Shown one piece after another: positions 9,142 to 18,184 of a DNA stretch of 64,000 nucleotides (positions are counted from its first letter, which is position 1; the number at the start of each line of letters is the position of its first letter). The DNA is taken from contig NZ_JASITD010000018.1 of the NCBI RefSeq assembly GCF_030063445.1, positions 39,682 through 103,681 on the forward strand. Direction: 5' to 3'. Below the pieces are notes generated by a model that was given only the letters and a program-made list of their open reading frames with translations, made no database searches and was not told the DNA's origin. The position numbers and the translations under genes are program-made. The DNA comes from Hymenobacter sp. H14-R3 (GTDB taxonomy: Bacteria; Bacteroidota; Bacteroidia; Cytophagales; Hymenobacteraceae).

Positions 9142-12100
9142 AGGGCTCCATTTCTTTGAGCTCCACGCGGGGCTCCACTCCTTCACTTATGGGGTATTCG
9201 TTTTCGTCCTGAATCAGCTTGTGGCCCTCGGCCAGGCTGCCGAACACGTAGTACAGGCCCGGGATGATAATTACCCCGAACACGGTGCCGAACAGCATGC
9301 CGCCCAGCGCCGCCGTGCCAATGGTGCGGTTGCCGATGGCGCCCGCGCCGGTGGCCAGCACCAGCGGAATCAGGCCCGCGATAAAGGCAAACGAGGTCAT
9401 CAGGATGGGGCGGAAACGGGCTTTGGCACCCGCAATGGCCGCATCGCGCACCGACATGCCTTTCTCGTGCTCCTGCACCGCAAACTCCACAATCAGCACC
9501 GCGTTTTTACCCAGCAGGCCCACCAGCATCACCAGCCCCACCTGGGCGTAGATGTCGTTGGCCAGGCCCAGCATTTTGAGCAGCAGGAACGAGCCGAAAA
9601 TACCCGCCGGCAGCGACAGCACCACCGCAAACGGCAGCAGGAAGCTTTCGTACTGGGCCGCGAGCACGAAGTACACGAAGGCCAGCACCACCAGGAAAAT
9701 CACCACGGCCTCGTTGCCACGGCCCACCTCATCTTTCGAGAGGCCGCCCCAGTCGATGTCGTAGCCGCGGGGCAGGGTTTTGGCCGCTACTTCCTGCACG
9801 GCCTTCAGGGCCTCGCCGCTGCTGAAGCCTTCGGCAGCGCCGCCCCGGATGGAGGCGGTGGTGTACATGTTGTAGCGGTTAATCTCGTTGGGGCCCTGCG
9901 ACTTCACAATTTTCATGAAAGCTGAGAACGGTACCATCTCGCCCTTGTCGTTCTTGGCCCACATGTTGAGAATGTCTTCCGGCAGGCGGCGGTACTCGGG
10001 CGAGGCCTGCACGTACACCTTAAAGAAGCGCTGGTACTTGATGAAACCCAGCTCGTAGGTACTGCCCACCATAATGGAGAGCGTGTTCATGGCATTGCCG
10101 ATGGTGATGCCCTTCTGCATGGCCAGGTCGTTGTCAATCTTGAGCTCGTACTGCGGATAATCAGCCGAGAAGAAGGTGAACAGACCGGCCAGCTCCTTGC
10201 GCTTGCGCAGGGCGGCCATAAACTCCTCGTTCACTTTTTCCAGCGCCTTGTAGTCGCCGGTGCCGGTTTTGTCCAGCAGCTGCAGCTGGAAGCCGCCCGC
10301 CGCGCCGTAGCCCGGCACTGCCGGGGGCTCGAAGAACTCGACGGTCGCGCCGGGAATTTCCCGGGCCTTTACCTCCAGCGCGGCGATGATTTTGGCCACC
10401 GACTGGTTTTTGCGCTCGTCCCAGGGCTTGAGGTCAATCAGGCAGGTGCCGGCGTTGGAGCCGCGGCCTTCGGTGAGCACTTCGTAGCCGGCCAGGGTCG
10501 AGATGTTCTCGATGCCGGGCACGTCCTTGGCCAGGGCCGACAGGCGCTGGGCAATGGCGTTGGTGCGCTCCAGCGTCGAGCCGGGCGGCGTCTGAATGAT
10601 GGCGTAAATCAGGCCCTGGTCCTCGCTCGGAATAAAGCCCGACGGCAGCTTTTGCGAGATGCCAAAAATGCCCAGCCCGAAGGCCAGCAGCATGGCAAAC
10701 GTCACCAGCCGGCGGTCGATGATGCGCTCCAGAATGTTGGTGTAGTGCCCCGTCAGCTTCTCAAACCCGCGGTTGAAGGCGTCGAAAAAGCGCTGAATGG
10801 GCGTCTTTTTCTTGGCGTGGCCGTGGTTGTTTTTCAATATCATGGCGCACAGCACCGGGGTCAGTGTGAGCGCTACCAAGCCCGAAATCACGATGGCCGT
10901 GGCCATGGTAATGGAGAACTGGCGATAGAAAATACCCACCGGCCCGCTCATAAAGGCCACCGGAATAAACACGGCCGTCATCAGGATGGTGATGGCGATA
11001 ATGGCCCCGCTGATTTCGCCCAGCACCTTGCGCACCGCGTTGTAGGGCGAAAGGTGCTCCTCCTCCATCTTGGCGTGCACGGCCTCCACCACCACAATGG
11101 CGTCGTCGACCACAATACCGATGGAGAGCACCAGCGCAAAAAGCGTTATCATGTTGATGGTGAGCCCGAAGAGCTGCATCGCCATGAACGAGCCCACCAG
11201 CGACACCGGCACCGCCAGCGCCGGAATGAGCGTCGAGCGCCAGTCGCCCAGGAAGATGAATACCACCAGCGCCACCAGAATAAAGGCGTCGCGCAGGGTG
11301 TCGATTACGTTTTCGATGGAAGCGTCGAGGAAGTTCGACACGTCGTAGCTGATTTTGTAGTCCATGCCGGGCGGGAAGGACGTTTTCTTCATCACTTCCA
11401 GCTTGGCCTTCACTTCCTTAATCACGTCCTTGGCATTGCTGCCATAGGTCTGCTTCAGCACGATAGCCGCCGAGGGGTCGCCGTTGAGGTTGGAGTAGAT
11501 GTCGTAGAACTCGCTGCCCAGCTCCACGTTGGCCACGTCCTTGAGGCGTAGTATCTCGCCGTTGGGGTTGGCTTTGAGAATCACGTTCTTATACTGCTCC
11601 ACGTCGTTGAAGCGGCCCTGATACGTGAGCACGTATTCGAGCGCTTCGGCCCGCTGCCCGTCCGAGCGGCCAATGCGGCCCGGCGAGCCAATCACGCTCT
11701 GCTCGTCCAAGGACTTCATCACGTCGTCCACCGAGATGCTGTAGGCGCGCATGCGGTCGGGCTTTAGCCAGATGCGCATGGCGTACTGCCGGCTACCCAG
11801 GATGGTGGCCCGCCCAATGCCGCCGATGCGCTGCAGCTCGGGCAGCAGGTTCACGCCGGCAAAGTTGAACAGGTACTTCATGTCGGTGTGCTTGTCCTTG
11901 CTATACAAGTTCACGTACATCAGCATGTTAGGCACCACGCGGTTCACGATAATGCCCTCGCGCTGCACCAGCACCGGCAGGCGGTTCACCACCTGCGCAA
12001 TGCGGGTGTTCACGTTTACCACCGCCTGGTCGGGGTCGGTACCCAGGTTAAATACAATCTGAATGTTGGCTTCGCCAGCGCTCACGGCGTCGGAGGTCAT

Positions 12101-12331
12101 GTACTTCATGCCCGGCACGCCGTTCACGGCCTGCTCCAGCGGGATGAGCACCGATTCGGTGAGCACCTTGGCGCTGGCGCCGGGGTAGGCGCAGCTCACC
12201 ATCACCATGGGCGGCGATATCTCGGGGAACTGCGAGGTAGGTAAGGTCTTGATAGCCAGCATCCCCATAAAGAGGATAACCACCGAGATAACGATGGCGA
12301 ACACTGGCCGACGAATGAATTTACTAAACAT
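9134..12331 (-). CDS. acrB: RND multidrug efflux permease, HAE1 family (AcrB-like)
   Basis: A 1065-residue inner membrane proton/drug antiporter, normal length for the family. It begins MFSKFIRRPVFAIVISVVIL, the usual first helix. Transmembrane helix 4 carries the paired aspartates in SIGIVVDDAIVVVEAVH, as in AcrB. Porter-domain signatures such as QVVNRLPVLVQREGIIVNRV and the second-half GLLGKNAVLIVEFAVQEHEK are present. It works with the adaptor gene upstream and the lipoprotein channel downstream. Substrates cannot be deduced. The symbol is by similarity only. Confidence 0.95.
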   Translation of the reverse strand: MFSKFIRRPVFAIVISVVILFMGMLAIKTLPTSQFPEISPPMVMVSCAYPGASAKVLTESVLIPLEQAVNGVPGMKYMTSDAVSAGEANIQIVFNLGTDPDQAVVNVNTRIAQVVNRLPVLVQREGIIVNRVVPNMLMYVNLYSKDKHTDMKYLFNFAGVNLLPELQRIGGIGRATILGSRQYAMRIWLKPDRMRAYSISVDDVMKSLDEQSVIGSPGRIGRSDGQRAEALEYVLTYQGRFNDVEQYKNVILKANPNGEILRLKDVANVELGSEFYDIYSNLNGDPSAAIVLKQTYGSNAKDVIKEVKAKLEVMKKTSFPPGMDYKISYDVSNFLDASIENVIDTLRDAFILVALVVFIFLGDWRSTLIPALAVPVSLVGSFMAMQLFGLTINMITLFALVLSIGIVVDDAIVVVEAVHAKMEEEHLSPYNAVRKVLGEISGAIIAITILMTAVFIPVAFMSGPVGIFYRQFSITMATAIVISGLVALTLTPVLCAMILKNNHGHAKKKTPIQRFFDAFNRGFEKLTGHYTNILERIIDRRLVTFAMLLAFGLGIFGISQKLPSGFIPSEDQGLIYAIIQTPPGSTLERTNAIAQRLSALAKDVPGIENISTLAGYEVLTEGRGSNAGTCLIDLKPWDERKNQSVAKIIAALEVKAREIPGATVEFFEPPAVPGYGAAGGFQLQLLDKTGTGDYKALEKVNEEFMAALRKRKELAGLFTFFSADYPQYELKIDNDLAMQKGITIGNAMNTLSIMVGSTYELGFIKYQRFFKVYVQASPEYRRLPEDILNMWAKNDKGEMVPFSAFMKIVKSQGPNEINRYNMYTTASIRGGAAEGFSSGEALKAVQEVAAKTLPRGYDIDWGGLSKDEVGRGNEAVVIFLVVLAFVYFVLAAQYESFLLPFAVVLSLPAGIFGSFLLLKMLGLANDIYAQVGLVMLVGLLGKNAVLIVEFAVQEHEKGMSVRDAAIAGAKARFRPILMTSFAFIAGLIPLVLATGAGAIGNRTIGTAALGGMLFGTVFGVIIIPGLYYVFGSLAEGHKLIQDENEYPISEGVEPRVELKEMEPYA

Positions 12332-12445
12332 ACGTTTTTAGCTGTTAGCTATTGTTCTGAGAAAAAACCGTTAGCCAGCACCTGTCTGCTCCCAGCCTGT
12401 CAAAAGGCTAACGGCTAGCAGCTAGTGGCTAATAGCTAAAAGAAT

Positions 12446-13528
12446 CTATTCAGAATACACTTTCAGGCCCCGGAACACCTTTTTGGGCGCTTCGTAGGTG
12501 AAGCTGATTTTATCGCCGTCCTTCACCTTGCGCAGGCCTTCGAGCAGGATTTTGTCGCTGCTGGTTATACCGTCCTTCACCACGTAGAGGTCGGGCATCT
12601 CCGACGCAATATTGATTTCGCGCTGGTGCACGATGTTCTTAGCGTCAACCACATACACGTAGCGCTTCTCCAAAATTTCGAACGTGGCCTTCTGCGGAAT
12701 GAGCAGCGCGTGCTTGAGCGGCACGGTCATGAGCACGCTGCCGGTTTCGCCGTTGCGCAGCAGCCCGTCGGGGTTTGGGAAGGTGGCCCGGAAGGCGATG
12801 TTGCCAGTTTCGTTGTTGAAATCGGCCTCAATGGTTTTTATCACGCCGGGGTATTTAAACTCCTCGTTGTTAGCCATTCGCAGCCGCACATTCACGATGT
12901 TATCGGCCTTGGCCTGCTCCTTGTAGGCCAGGTACTCGGCCTCGGGCACGTTGAAGTACACCCACATTTTGCTGTTATCAGAGAGCGTGGTGAGCAGGTC
13001 GCCCTCGTTCACCACGCTGCCCAGCCGGCCCTGGAAGTGGTCCATGATGCCGCTAAACGGCGCGTTGATGGACGTGAACTGCAAGTGCGTGCGGGCCAGC
13101 GACACATCGGCCCGGGCCTTGTTGAGCTTGGCCCGTGACAGAGCTAACTCGTTCTTCGACACGATGTTACTATCGGCCAGGCTCTTGGTGTTCTTGTATT
13201 CGATGTCCACGTAGTTGGCCTCGGCCTGCGACTTCTGCAAGTCGGCCTGGTACACCAGCGGGGTAATCTGAAACATGGGCTGGCCCTTGGTAACAGCCTG
13301 GCCCTCATCGACAAATATCTTTTGCAAATAGCCTTTTTCCAGGGCCCGCAGCTCGATGTGCTGGTAGGCGTGAATCTGGGCCACGTACTCTTTGGTGATG
13401 GTGGTGTCGGTAGCCAGCGGGCTGGTAGTCAGCAACTTGATTTGCTCTTCCTTTTCCTCTTTTTTCTCCGCGCAGCTGGCGAAGCAGGTTACGGCACCCA
13501 AGCTCAGGAACAGAAATATCCTTCTCAT
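12446..13528 (-). CDS. acrA: RND efflux periplasmic adaptor lipoprotein (AcrA-like)
   Basis: A 360-residue membrane-fusion protein. Residues 1-19 are a lipoprotein signal with lipobox FASC (Cys19), followed by a run of Lys/Glu. The split lipoyl domain is seen as ELRALEKGYLQKIFVDEGQ and INAPFSGIMDHFQGRLGSVV, separated by an alpha-hairpin. I prefer the ATG at 13528 over 13546 because it gives a compact signal peptide. It is the first gene of the operon, 114 bp before the permease; that gap holds imperfect TTAGC-rich repeats. It is divergent from ohrR, which might co-regulate it. Confidence 0.93.
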   Translation of the reverse strand: MRRIFLFLSLGAVTCFASCAEKKEEKEEQIKLLTTSPLATDTTITKEYVAQIHAYQHIELRALEKGYLQKIFVDEGQAVTKGQPMFQITPLVYQADLQKSQAEANYVDIEYKNTKSLADSNIVSKNELALSRAKLNKARADVSLARTHLQFTSINAPFSGIMDHFQGRLGSVVNEGDLLTTLSDNSKMWVYFNVPEAEYLAYKEQAKADNIVNVRLRMANNEEFKYPGVIKTIEADFNNETGNIAFRATFPNPDGLLRNGETGSVLMTVPLKHALLIPQKATFEILEKRYVYVVDAKNIVHQREINIASEMPDLYVVKDGITSSDKILLEGLRKVKDGDKISFTYEAPKKVFRGLKVYSE

Positions 13529-14125
13529 AAAAGCAGTAAAAACCATGGTAAGCGAATTGGTACTTCCGAAAAAATAGCCGGTTGAAAAACGGATTAAATA
13601 CTGATTACCAGCCTTCCCGGTGCATGGGAGGCCGGCAGCAAGAAACTTACCCGTTTTAGAAAAATTAATTGGTGGCCAGGCAAATTGACCGCCGTGGCTG
13701 CCAAAATCTAATTTCCATCGCTCGGATGGAGTAGCCTAAATAGATGTTTTTACATGCTTCGCAATCAGCTTTTCTGGCGGCTTAAGACACTGAAAACCAG
13801 CAATAACGCCGGAATTAATCAAAATCTGGGAGAGCTAAACCGTGGGAATGGGCCGCTGCTGAATAGGGAGCGTTGGCCTGCTGGATGATACAAAACAAGC
13901 TGGCCTACATTAAAATAACATGAATTATGAAGAAGCCGCCGCTGAATTATGAAGAAATCTCCGCTGAGTAGCCGCCGACTTTTTTGAGTACGCGACCAAT
14001 AAGTCAACTGCTTGTTAATCTTATAGTTAATACTAATTAGTAGTGAGCCAGTTTCGAGTAATAGCCGAATTAATTGTACACAATCAAACCTTACGCAACT
14101 GAATGCCGTTTACTAGTCGAACGCC
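13529..14125. other. Divergent intergenic region between acrA and ohrR
   Basis: A 597-bp, comparatively AT-rich region without a convincing gene. It holds an imperfect direct repeat (TGAATTATGAAGAA twice, 13919-13955), a 12-bp perfect palindrome TACTAATTAGTA at 14031-14042, and the candidate OhrR operator at 14066-14084. Promoters for both directions are expected here, but no box fits the consensus perfectly. Confidence 0.55.
14066..14084 (+). promoter_or_regulatory. Candidate OhrR operator
   Basis: CGAATTAATTGTACACAAT lies 42 bp before the ohrR start. It contains a full AATTGTA half-site and a partial AATT inverse half-site, resembling the known TACAATT-AATTGTA operator of Bacillus OhrR. 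This assignment is inference from similarity only. Confidence 0.4.
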
Positions 14126-14578
14126 ATGGATATCACCCCCACCCCCACCGCCCCGAACGACTTGCTCAAGCTGGAAAACCAGCTTTGCTTTCCGTTCTAT
14201 GCCGTGTCGCGGCAGCTCACCAAGGCCTACCAGCCCTACTTGCTGGCGCTGGGCCTCACCTACCCGCAGTACCTCGTATTTCTGTTATTATGGGAGCATG
14301 AGCAGCTGACGGTGAAAGACTTGGGCGAGAAACTGCTACTGGACTCGGGTACGCTTACGCCCCTGCTCAAGCGCATGGAGCAAAAGCAGTGGCTGAGCCG
14401 CCGCCGCGACCCGCGCGACGAGCGCTCGGTTATCATTGGCCTGCTGCCGGCGGGGCGGGCTCTTGAAGCCCAGGCCAGCCACATTCCGGCCGCCATGCTA
14501 GCCCGGGTGCACCTCACCCTGCCCGAGCTGGCCGCCCTGCGCACCCAACTTACCCACATGCTTACCCACCTGGCGTAG
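14126..14578 (+). CDS. ohrR: MarR-family organic peroxide sensor OhrR
   Basis: A 150-residue repressor. The N-terminal segment LENQLCFPFYAVSRQLTKAY contains Cys21 at the position of the peroxide-sensing cysteine of OhrR proteins. The winged helix follows: LTYPQYLVFLLLWEHEQLTV, LLLDSGTLTPLLKRMEQK and RRRDPRDERSVIIGL. Oxidation of the cysteine by organic hydroperoxides releases DNA in known OhrR proteins. The gene lies 21 bp before ohr, its usual target, and divergent from the acrAB operon. No second cysteine is seen near the C-terminus, which suggests the one-Cys type. Confidence 0.92.
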   Translation: MDITPTPTAPNDLLKLENQLCFPFYAVSRQLTKAYQPYLLALGLTYPQYLVFLLLWEHEQLTVKDLGEKLLLDSGTLTPLLKRMEQKQWLSRRRDPRDERSVIIGLLPAGRALEAQASHIPAAMLARVHLTLPELAALRTQLTHMLTHLA

Positions 14579-14599
14579 CCGGGTATTTTTACTAACTAC

Positions 14600-15034
14600 A
14601 TGAAAATCACCAAAGTATTTACCGCCCAGGCCAAGGCCATCGGTGGCCGCGACGGCCACGTTACCTCCGCCGACAACGTGCTCGACCTCACCCTGAGCAC
14701 GCCCAAGGAGATGGGCGGCCCCGGCAAAGCCGGCGCCACCAACCCCGAGCAGCTCTTCGCCGCCGGCTACGCCGCCTGCTTTGAGGGTGCGCTGGGCGTG
14801 GCGGCCCGTCAGGCCAAGGTGAAGCTGGAGAACGTATCGGTAGAGGCGTTCATCGGCTTCGGCCAGGCCGAGGACGGCGGCTACGGCATATCGGCCGACC
14901 TGCACGTGAACTTGCCCGGCTTTGAGCAGGCCCAGGCCGAGGCTTTGGTAGAAGCCGCCCACGGCATCTGCCCCTACTCGCGCGCTACCAGAGGCAACAT
15001 TGAGGTGAACCTCACTACCACGACCAACGCCTAG
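14600..15034 (+). CDS. ohr: Organic hydroperoxide resistance protein Ohr
   Basis: A 144-residue OsmC/Ohr-fold thiol peroxidase that reduces organic and fatty-acid hydroperoxides in the cytoplasm. Both catalytic cysteines are present: Cys60 in FAAGYAACFEGAL and Cys124 in HGICPYSRATRGNIEV. Length is typical. It is in an apparent operon with ohrR and ends at a strong terminator. Confidence 0.96.
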   Translation: MKITKVFTAQAKAIGGRDGHVTSADNVLDLTLSTPKEMGGPGKAGATNPEQLFAAGYAACFEGALGVAARQAKVKLENVSVEAFIGFGQAEDGGYGISADLHVNLPGFEQAQAEALVEAAHGICPYSRATRGNIEVNLTTTTNA

Positions 15035-15036
15035 GC

Positions 15037-15062
15037 AGTGCCCGGACTTAGGTCCGGGCACT
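15037..15062 (+). terminator. Terminator of ohrR-ohr
   Basis: A perfect 11-bp stem (15037-15047 with 15052-15062), loop TTAG, then TCTTCTTT. Confidence 0.85.
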
Positions 15063-15083
15063 TCTTCTTTATTGCCCGCCTGT

Positions 15084-15141
15084 AAAACGGAGGCGCATTC
15101 CGTTTCGGCGTGCGAGCGGCGACGAAGTACCACTCCGTTTT
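15084..15141. repeat. AACGGAG-type dispersed palindrome, copy 1
   Basis: AAAACGGAGGCGCATTCCGT, a spacer, then ACCACTCCGTTTT. The same words occur in a cleaner form at 16567-16634, suggesting a small dispersed repeat family. Confidence 0.55.
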
Positions 15142-15157
15142 GCATTTTCTTATTCCT

Positions 15158-16156
15158 ATGAAAACCAACACCATTCTGCTGGCCAGCCGGCCCCAAGGCG
15201 TGCCCACGGCGGCGCAGTTCCGCTTCGAAACCCGCGAGGTGCCCGAGCCCGCCGCTAGCCAAGTGCTACTCAAAACGCTGTACGTGTCGGTTGACCCCTA
15301 CATGCGTGGTCGCATGAGCGCGGCCAAGTCGTACGTGGCCCCGTTTGAGGTGGGCGAGCCCCTTGCGGGCGGCGTGGTGGCCGAGGTGGTAACCAGCCAC
15401 AGCGACGCGCTGCCGGTGGGTAGTGTGGTGGTAGGCAACCTGCCCTGGCAGGAATTCAGCGTGGCCGATGCCAACACCCTCAACCGCGTGCCCACCGACA
15501 AGGCCCCAGCCAGCTTCTTCCTGGGCTTGCTAGGGATGCCCGGCCTCACGGCTTACTTCGGGCTGCTCGACATTTGCCAGCCCCAGGCCGGCGAAACCGT
15601 AGTAGTATCGGGTGCGGCTGGCGCGGTGGGCCTCCTTGTGGGCCAGCTGGCCAAAATCAAAGGCTGCCGCGTAGTAGGCACCGCCGGCTCCGATGAGAAG
15701 GTGGCGCACCTCAAGGCGCTGGGCTTCGACGAGGCCATCAACTACAAAACCACGCCCGACATTGCCCAGGCGCTGGCCGCCGCCGCGCCCAACGGCGTAG
15801 ACTGCTACTTCGACAACGTGGGCGGGGCCATCACCGATGCCGTGTATGACCTGCTCAACAAGCACGCCCGCATCGCGCTTTGCGGGCAGATTTCGACCTA
15901 CAACGCCACCGAAACCCCCACCGGCCCGCGCCCCGAGGGCAAGCTGCTCAAAACCAGCACCAAGCTGCAGGGCTTCATCGTGAGCGACTACCTCAGCCGC
16001 TGGCCCGAGGGCGTGCAGCAGCTCACCGAGTGGTACGCCGCCGGCCAGCTCAAGGGCGAGGAAACCATTACCGATGGCTTCGAGAATATCCCGGCCGCGT
16101 TCCTGGGCTTATTCTCGGGCGAGAATACGGGCAAAGCTGTGGTGAAGGTGGCCTAA
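15158..16156 (+). CDS. NADP-dependent oxidoreductase, zinc-free MDR family
   Basis: A 332-residue cytosolic reductase of the leukotriene B4 dehydrogenase/curcumin reductase-like branch. N-terminal features are LLASRPQGVPTAAQFRFE and SVDPYMRGRMS. The nucleotide-binding motif is VVSGAAGAVGLLVGQLAKIK, followed by GCRVVGTAGSDEKVAHLK and GVDCYFDNVGG. These proteins reduce enals and enones with NADPH, removing lipid-peroxidation products, which fits the neighbouring ohr genes. I chose the ATG at 15158; the reading frame extends to 15110, but that stretch is repeat sequence. Confidence 0.92.
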   Translation: MKTNTILLASRPQGVPTAAQFRFETREVPEPAASQVLLKTLYVSVDPYMRGRMSAAKSYVAPFEVGEPLAGGVVAEVVTSHSDALPVGSVVVGNLPWQEFSVADANTLNRVPTDKAPASFFLGLLGMPGLTAYFGLLDICQPQAGETVVVSGAAGAVGLLVGQLAKIKGCRVVGTAGSDEKVAHLKALGFDEAINYKTTPDIAQALAAAAPNGVDCYFDNVGGAITDAVYDLLNKHARIALCGQISTYNATETPTGPRPEGKLLKTSTKLQGFIVSDYLSRWPEGVQQLTEWYAAGQLKGEETITDGFENIPAAFLGLFSGENTGKAVVKVA

Positions 16157-16239
16157 GGCCCGGCCGGGCCAGCCAGCGCCAGCAAACCGGACTCTGGCAC
16201 CCACATTTATCTTTTTACTACCCCTATCCCTTCTACTGT

Positions 16240-16551
16240 ATGGATTCTGCAACCAACAACATCATTGCCGTTGCCGCCGAGTGGCGCGCCCTGCCCGGCC
16301 AAGAGGAAGCCGTGCGCCAGCTTATGATAGAGGCCGCCGCCGCCGTGCGCCAGCACGAGCCCGGCAACCTGCTCTACGTAGGCCACCAAGACCCCGCCGA
16401 CCCCGCGCATTTTCTCTTCTACGAGCAGTATGCCGACCAGGCCGCCCTGGAGGCCCACCGCGACTCGGCGCATTACCAGGAGCTGGTAGTGGGCAAACTA
16501 GTGCCCCTGCTGGCCGAGCGCACGGTTACGTTTTATACGCTGCTGGGCTAA
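16240..16551 (+). CDS. Antibiotic biosynthesis monooxygenase (ABM) domain protein
   Basis: A 103-residue protein consisting of one ABM ferredoxin-like domain. Diagnostic stretches are AAEWRALPGQEEAVRQLMIE, HEPGNLLYVGHQDPADPAHF and FYEQYADQAALEAHRDSAHY. Members are putative quinol monooxygenases or small stress proteins; the substrate is unknown. The frame stays open upstream to 15880, but that part is a shadow of the oxidoreductase gene. The ATG at 16240 lies 84 bp after that gene. Confidence 0.88.
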   Translation: MDSATNNIIAVAAEWRALPGQEEAVRQLMIEAAAAVRQHEPGNLLYVGHQDPADPAHFLFYEQYADQAALEAHRDSAHYQELVVGKLVPLLAERTVTFYTLLG

Positions 16552-16566
16552 CGCGACGAACTGTAC

Positions 16567-16634
16567 AACGGAGTGGCACTCCGTTTCCGGGCGCGCCGGA
16601 TTTTAACGCGCCGAAACGGAGTGCCACTCCGTTT
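16567..16634. repeat. AACGGAGTG palindrome pair, copy 2
   Basis: Two almost identical palindromes, AACGGAGTGGCACTCCGTT (16567-16585) and AAACGGAGTGCCACTCCGTT (16614-16633), flank a short GCGCGCC-rich spacer. Each has 9-bp arms around one central base. Both related copies (here and at 15084) flank genes of the same cluster. Confidence 0.65.
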
Positions 16635-16666
16635 TACTACCACCCTCACCTTATTAGCAGAAGATT

Positions 16667-17347
16667 ATGAAAATTGCCATGATTTTGACCTCGCACGACG
16701 AGTTGGGCACCACGGGCAAGAAGACCGGCTTCTGGCTGGAAGAATTTGCCGGCCCCTACTACGTGTTTCAGGATGCCGGCGTGGAGCTGACCCTGGCCTC
16801 GCCCAAGGGTGGCCAGCCGCCCCTCGACCCCGCCAGCGACGTGCCCAGCGCCCAAACCGCCGCTACCGAGCGCTTTAAGAAGGACCCCGCTGCCCAGCAG
16901 GCCCTGGCCCACACCGTAACCCTCGACACAATTAAGGCCGCCGACTTCGACGCCGTCTTCTACCCCGGCGGCCACGGCCCCCTCTGGGATTTGGCCGAGG
17001 ATAAGCAGTCCATCAGCCTCCTCGAAACGGCCTACGCCGCCGGCAAGCCGGTAGCCGTAGTGTGCCACGCCCCCGGCGTGCTGCGCCACGTGAAGGCCCC
17101 CAACGGCGACCCGCTGGTGAAAGGCAAGCCCGTAACCGGCTTCACCAACACCGAGGAAGAGGCCGTGCAACTCACCAACGTAGTGCCCTTCCTGGTGGAG
17201 GACATGCTGAAGGAGAACGGTGGCACCTACTCGAAAGGCGCCGACTGGCAGCCCTACGTGGTAACCGCCGGCAACCTCATCACGGGCCAAAACCCCGCCT
17301 CGTCGGAGCCCGCCGCCCAGGAAATGCTGAAGCAATTGAGCAAGTAG
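16667..17347 (+). CDS. DJ-1/PfpI family protein (Hsp31-like type 1 glutamine amidotransferase domain)
   Basis: A 226-residue protein. The nucleophile elbow is AVVCHAPGVL with Cys133 followed by His134, and the family acidic residue lies in GFWLEEFAGPYYVF. AVFYPGGHGPLWDLAEDKQS is typical of the Hsp31/YajL-like glyoxalase-chaperone branch. Such proteins remove methylglyoxal or act as stress chaperones. Together with ohr, the MDR reductase and the ABM protein it forms a stress cluster, although repeats separate the genes. Confidence 0.92.
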   Translation: MKIAMILTSHDELGTTGKKTGFWLEEFAGPYYVFQDAGVELTLASPKGGQPPLDPASDVPSAQTAATERFKKDPAAQQALAHTVTLDTIKAADFDAVFYPGGHGPLWDLAEDKQSISLLETAYAAGKPVAVVCHAPGVLRHVKAPNGDPLVKGKPVTGFTNTEEEAVQLTNVVPFLVEDMLKENGGTYSKGADWQPYVVTAGNLITGQNPASSEPAAQEMLKQLSK

Positions 17348-17371
17348 CTTGCGGCGTAGCTCGCAAAAATG

Positions 17372-17414
17372 AACCGCCCCGGTAGCCCTTCTTTTGGGGG
17401 CCGCCGGGGCGGTT
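17372..17414. terminator. Bidirectional terminator
   Basis: An 11-bp stem (17372-17382 with 17404-17414) followed by CGTTTTT on the plus strand. It lies between converging genes ending at 17347 and 17458. Confidence 0.8.
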
Positions 17415-17457
17415 CGTTTTTAAGCCATTTTACAGCATGAAGCCAGATTAGCCACGC

Positions 17458-18171
17458 CTACCCGCCGTGGCCCTGCACCAGCCGCGCCACGTAGAAAGCG
17501 GCGGCGGCGGCGGCGGCCCCGGTGGCGGCCATTTTAATGGCTCCCAGCACGGGGGCCTGGCCCGTCATCCGGCTTTTGAAGAAGCCAAATACCAGCAGGC
17601 ACACCAGCGTAATGGCCCCCGACCACAGCAGCCCCTCGTGCGGCGTGGCCGTGAGGAAGTAGGCGCTGAGCGGAATGAGGCCGCCCACGGCGTAGGCTCC
17701 GGCAATGGTGAAGGCGCTTTTGAAGGCCTGCTTAGGGTCGGGCTCTTCGAGGCCCAGCTCGTACTTCATCATGAATTTGACCCACTGCTCGGGGTCGCGC
17801 ACCAGCTCGGCGGTGGCCTGGGTGGCGGTAGCTTCGGAGAGGCCCATTTCCATGAGCAGCTCCTGCACCTCGCGGCGCTCGGTGTCGGGCACGGTGCGCA
17901 CTTCCTCGTGCTCGCGGGCCAGTTCCGAGCTGTAGTGGTCTACCTCGGTGCGGCCGGCCAGGTAGCCGCCCAGGCCCATGGCAATGGAACCGGCCACCAC
18001 TTCGGCCAGCCCCGCTGTAATCACGAGGCTTGACGACTGCACCGCCCCGCTCAGGCCCGCCGCCAGGGCAAACGGCACCGTGAGGCCATCGGACAAGCCA
18101 ATGACGATGTCTTGCAGCATGGCCGAGCTGGTAAGGTGCTTCTCGCCGGGTGCTTCTACTATGGGAGTCAT
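17458..18171 (-). CDS. VIT1/CCC1-family membrane protein (iron/manganese transporter-like)
   Basis: A 237-residue membrane protein. The first helices carry QDIVIGLSDGLTVPFALAAG and GLAEVVAGSIAMGLGGYLAG, the typical VIT1 signature with the metal-pathway Asp and Met residues. A cytoplasmic helical insert rich in Glu (SSELAREHEEVRTVPDTERR) corresponds to the metal-binding domain, and three further helices follow. Family members move Fe2+ or Mn2+ out of the cytoplasm. Its start lies 13 bp after the DUF3570 gene stop, so the two are probably one transcript. Confidence 0.9.
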   Translation of the reverse strand: MTPIVEAPGEKHLTSSAMLQDIVIGLSDGLTVPFALAAGLSGAVQSSSLVITAGLAEVVAGSIAMGLGGYLAGRTEVDHYSSELAREHEEVRTVPDTERREVQELLMEMGLSEATATQATAELVRDPEQWVKFMMKYELGLEEPDPKQAFKSAFTIAGAYAVGGLIPLSAYFLTATPHEGLLWSGAITLVCLLVFGFFKSRMTGQAPVLGAIKMAATGAAAAAAAFYVARLVQGHGG

Positions 18172-18184
18172 AAAATTCAGCTAA

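Noticed and set aside
7696..9159. 487-codon plus-strand frame over the outer membrane channel gene
   Set aside because: It is antisense to a clear TolC-family gene and its His/Val/Gly-rich product has no domain features.
13819..14007. 62-codon frame between acrA and ohrR
   Set aside because: No signal, family motif or suitable promoter; it covers direct repeats.
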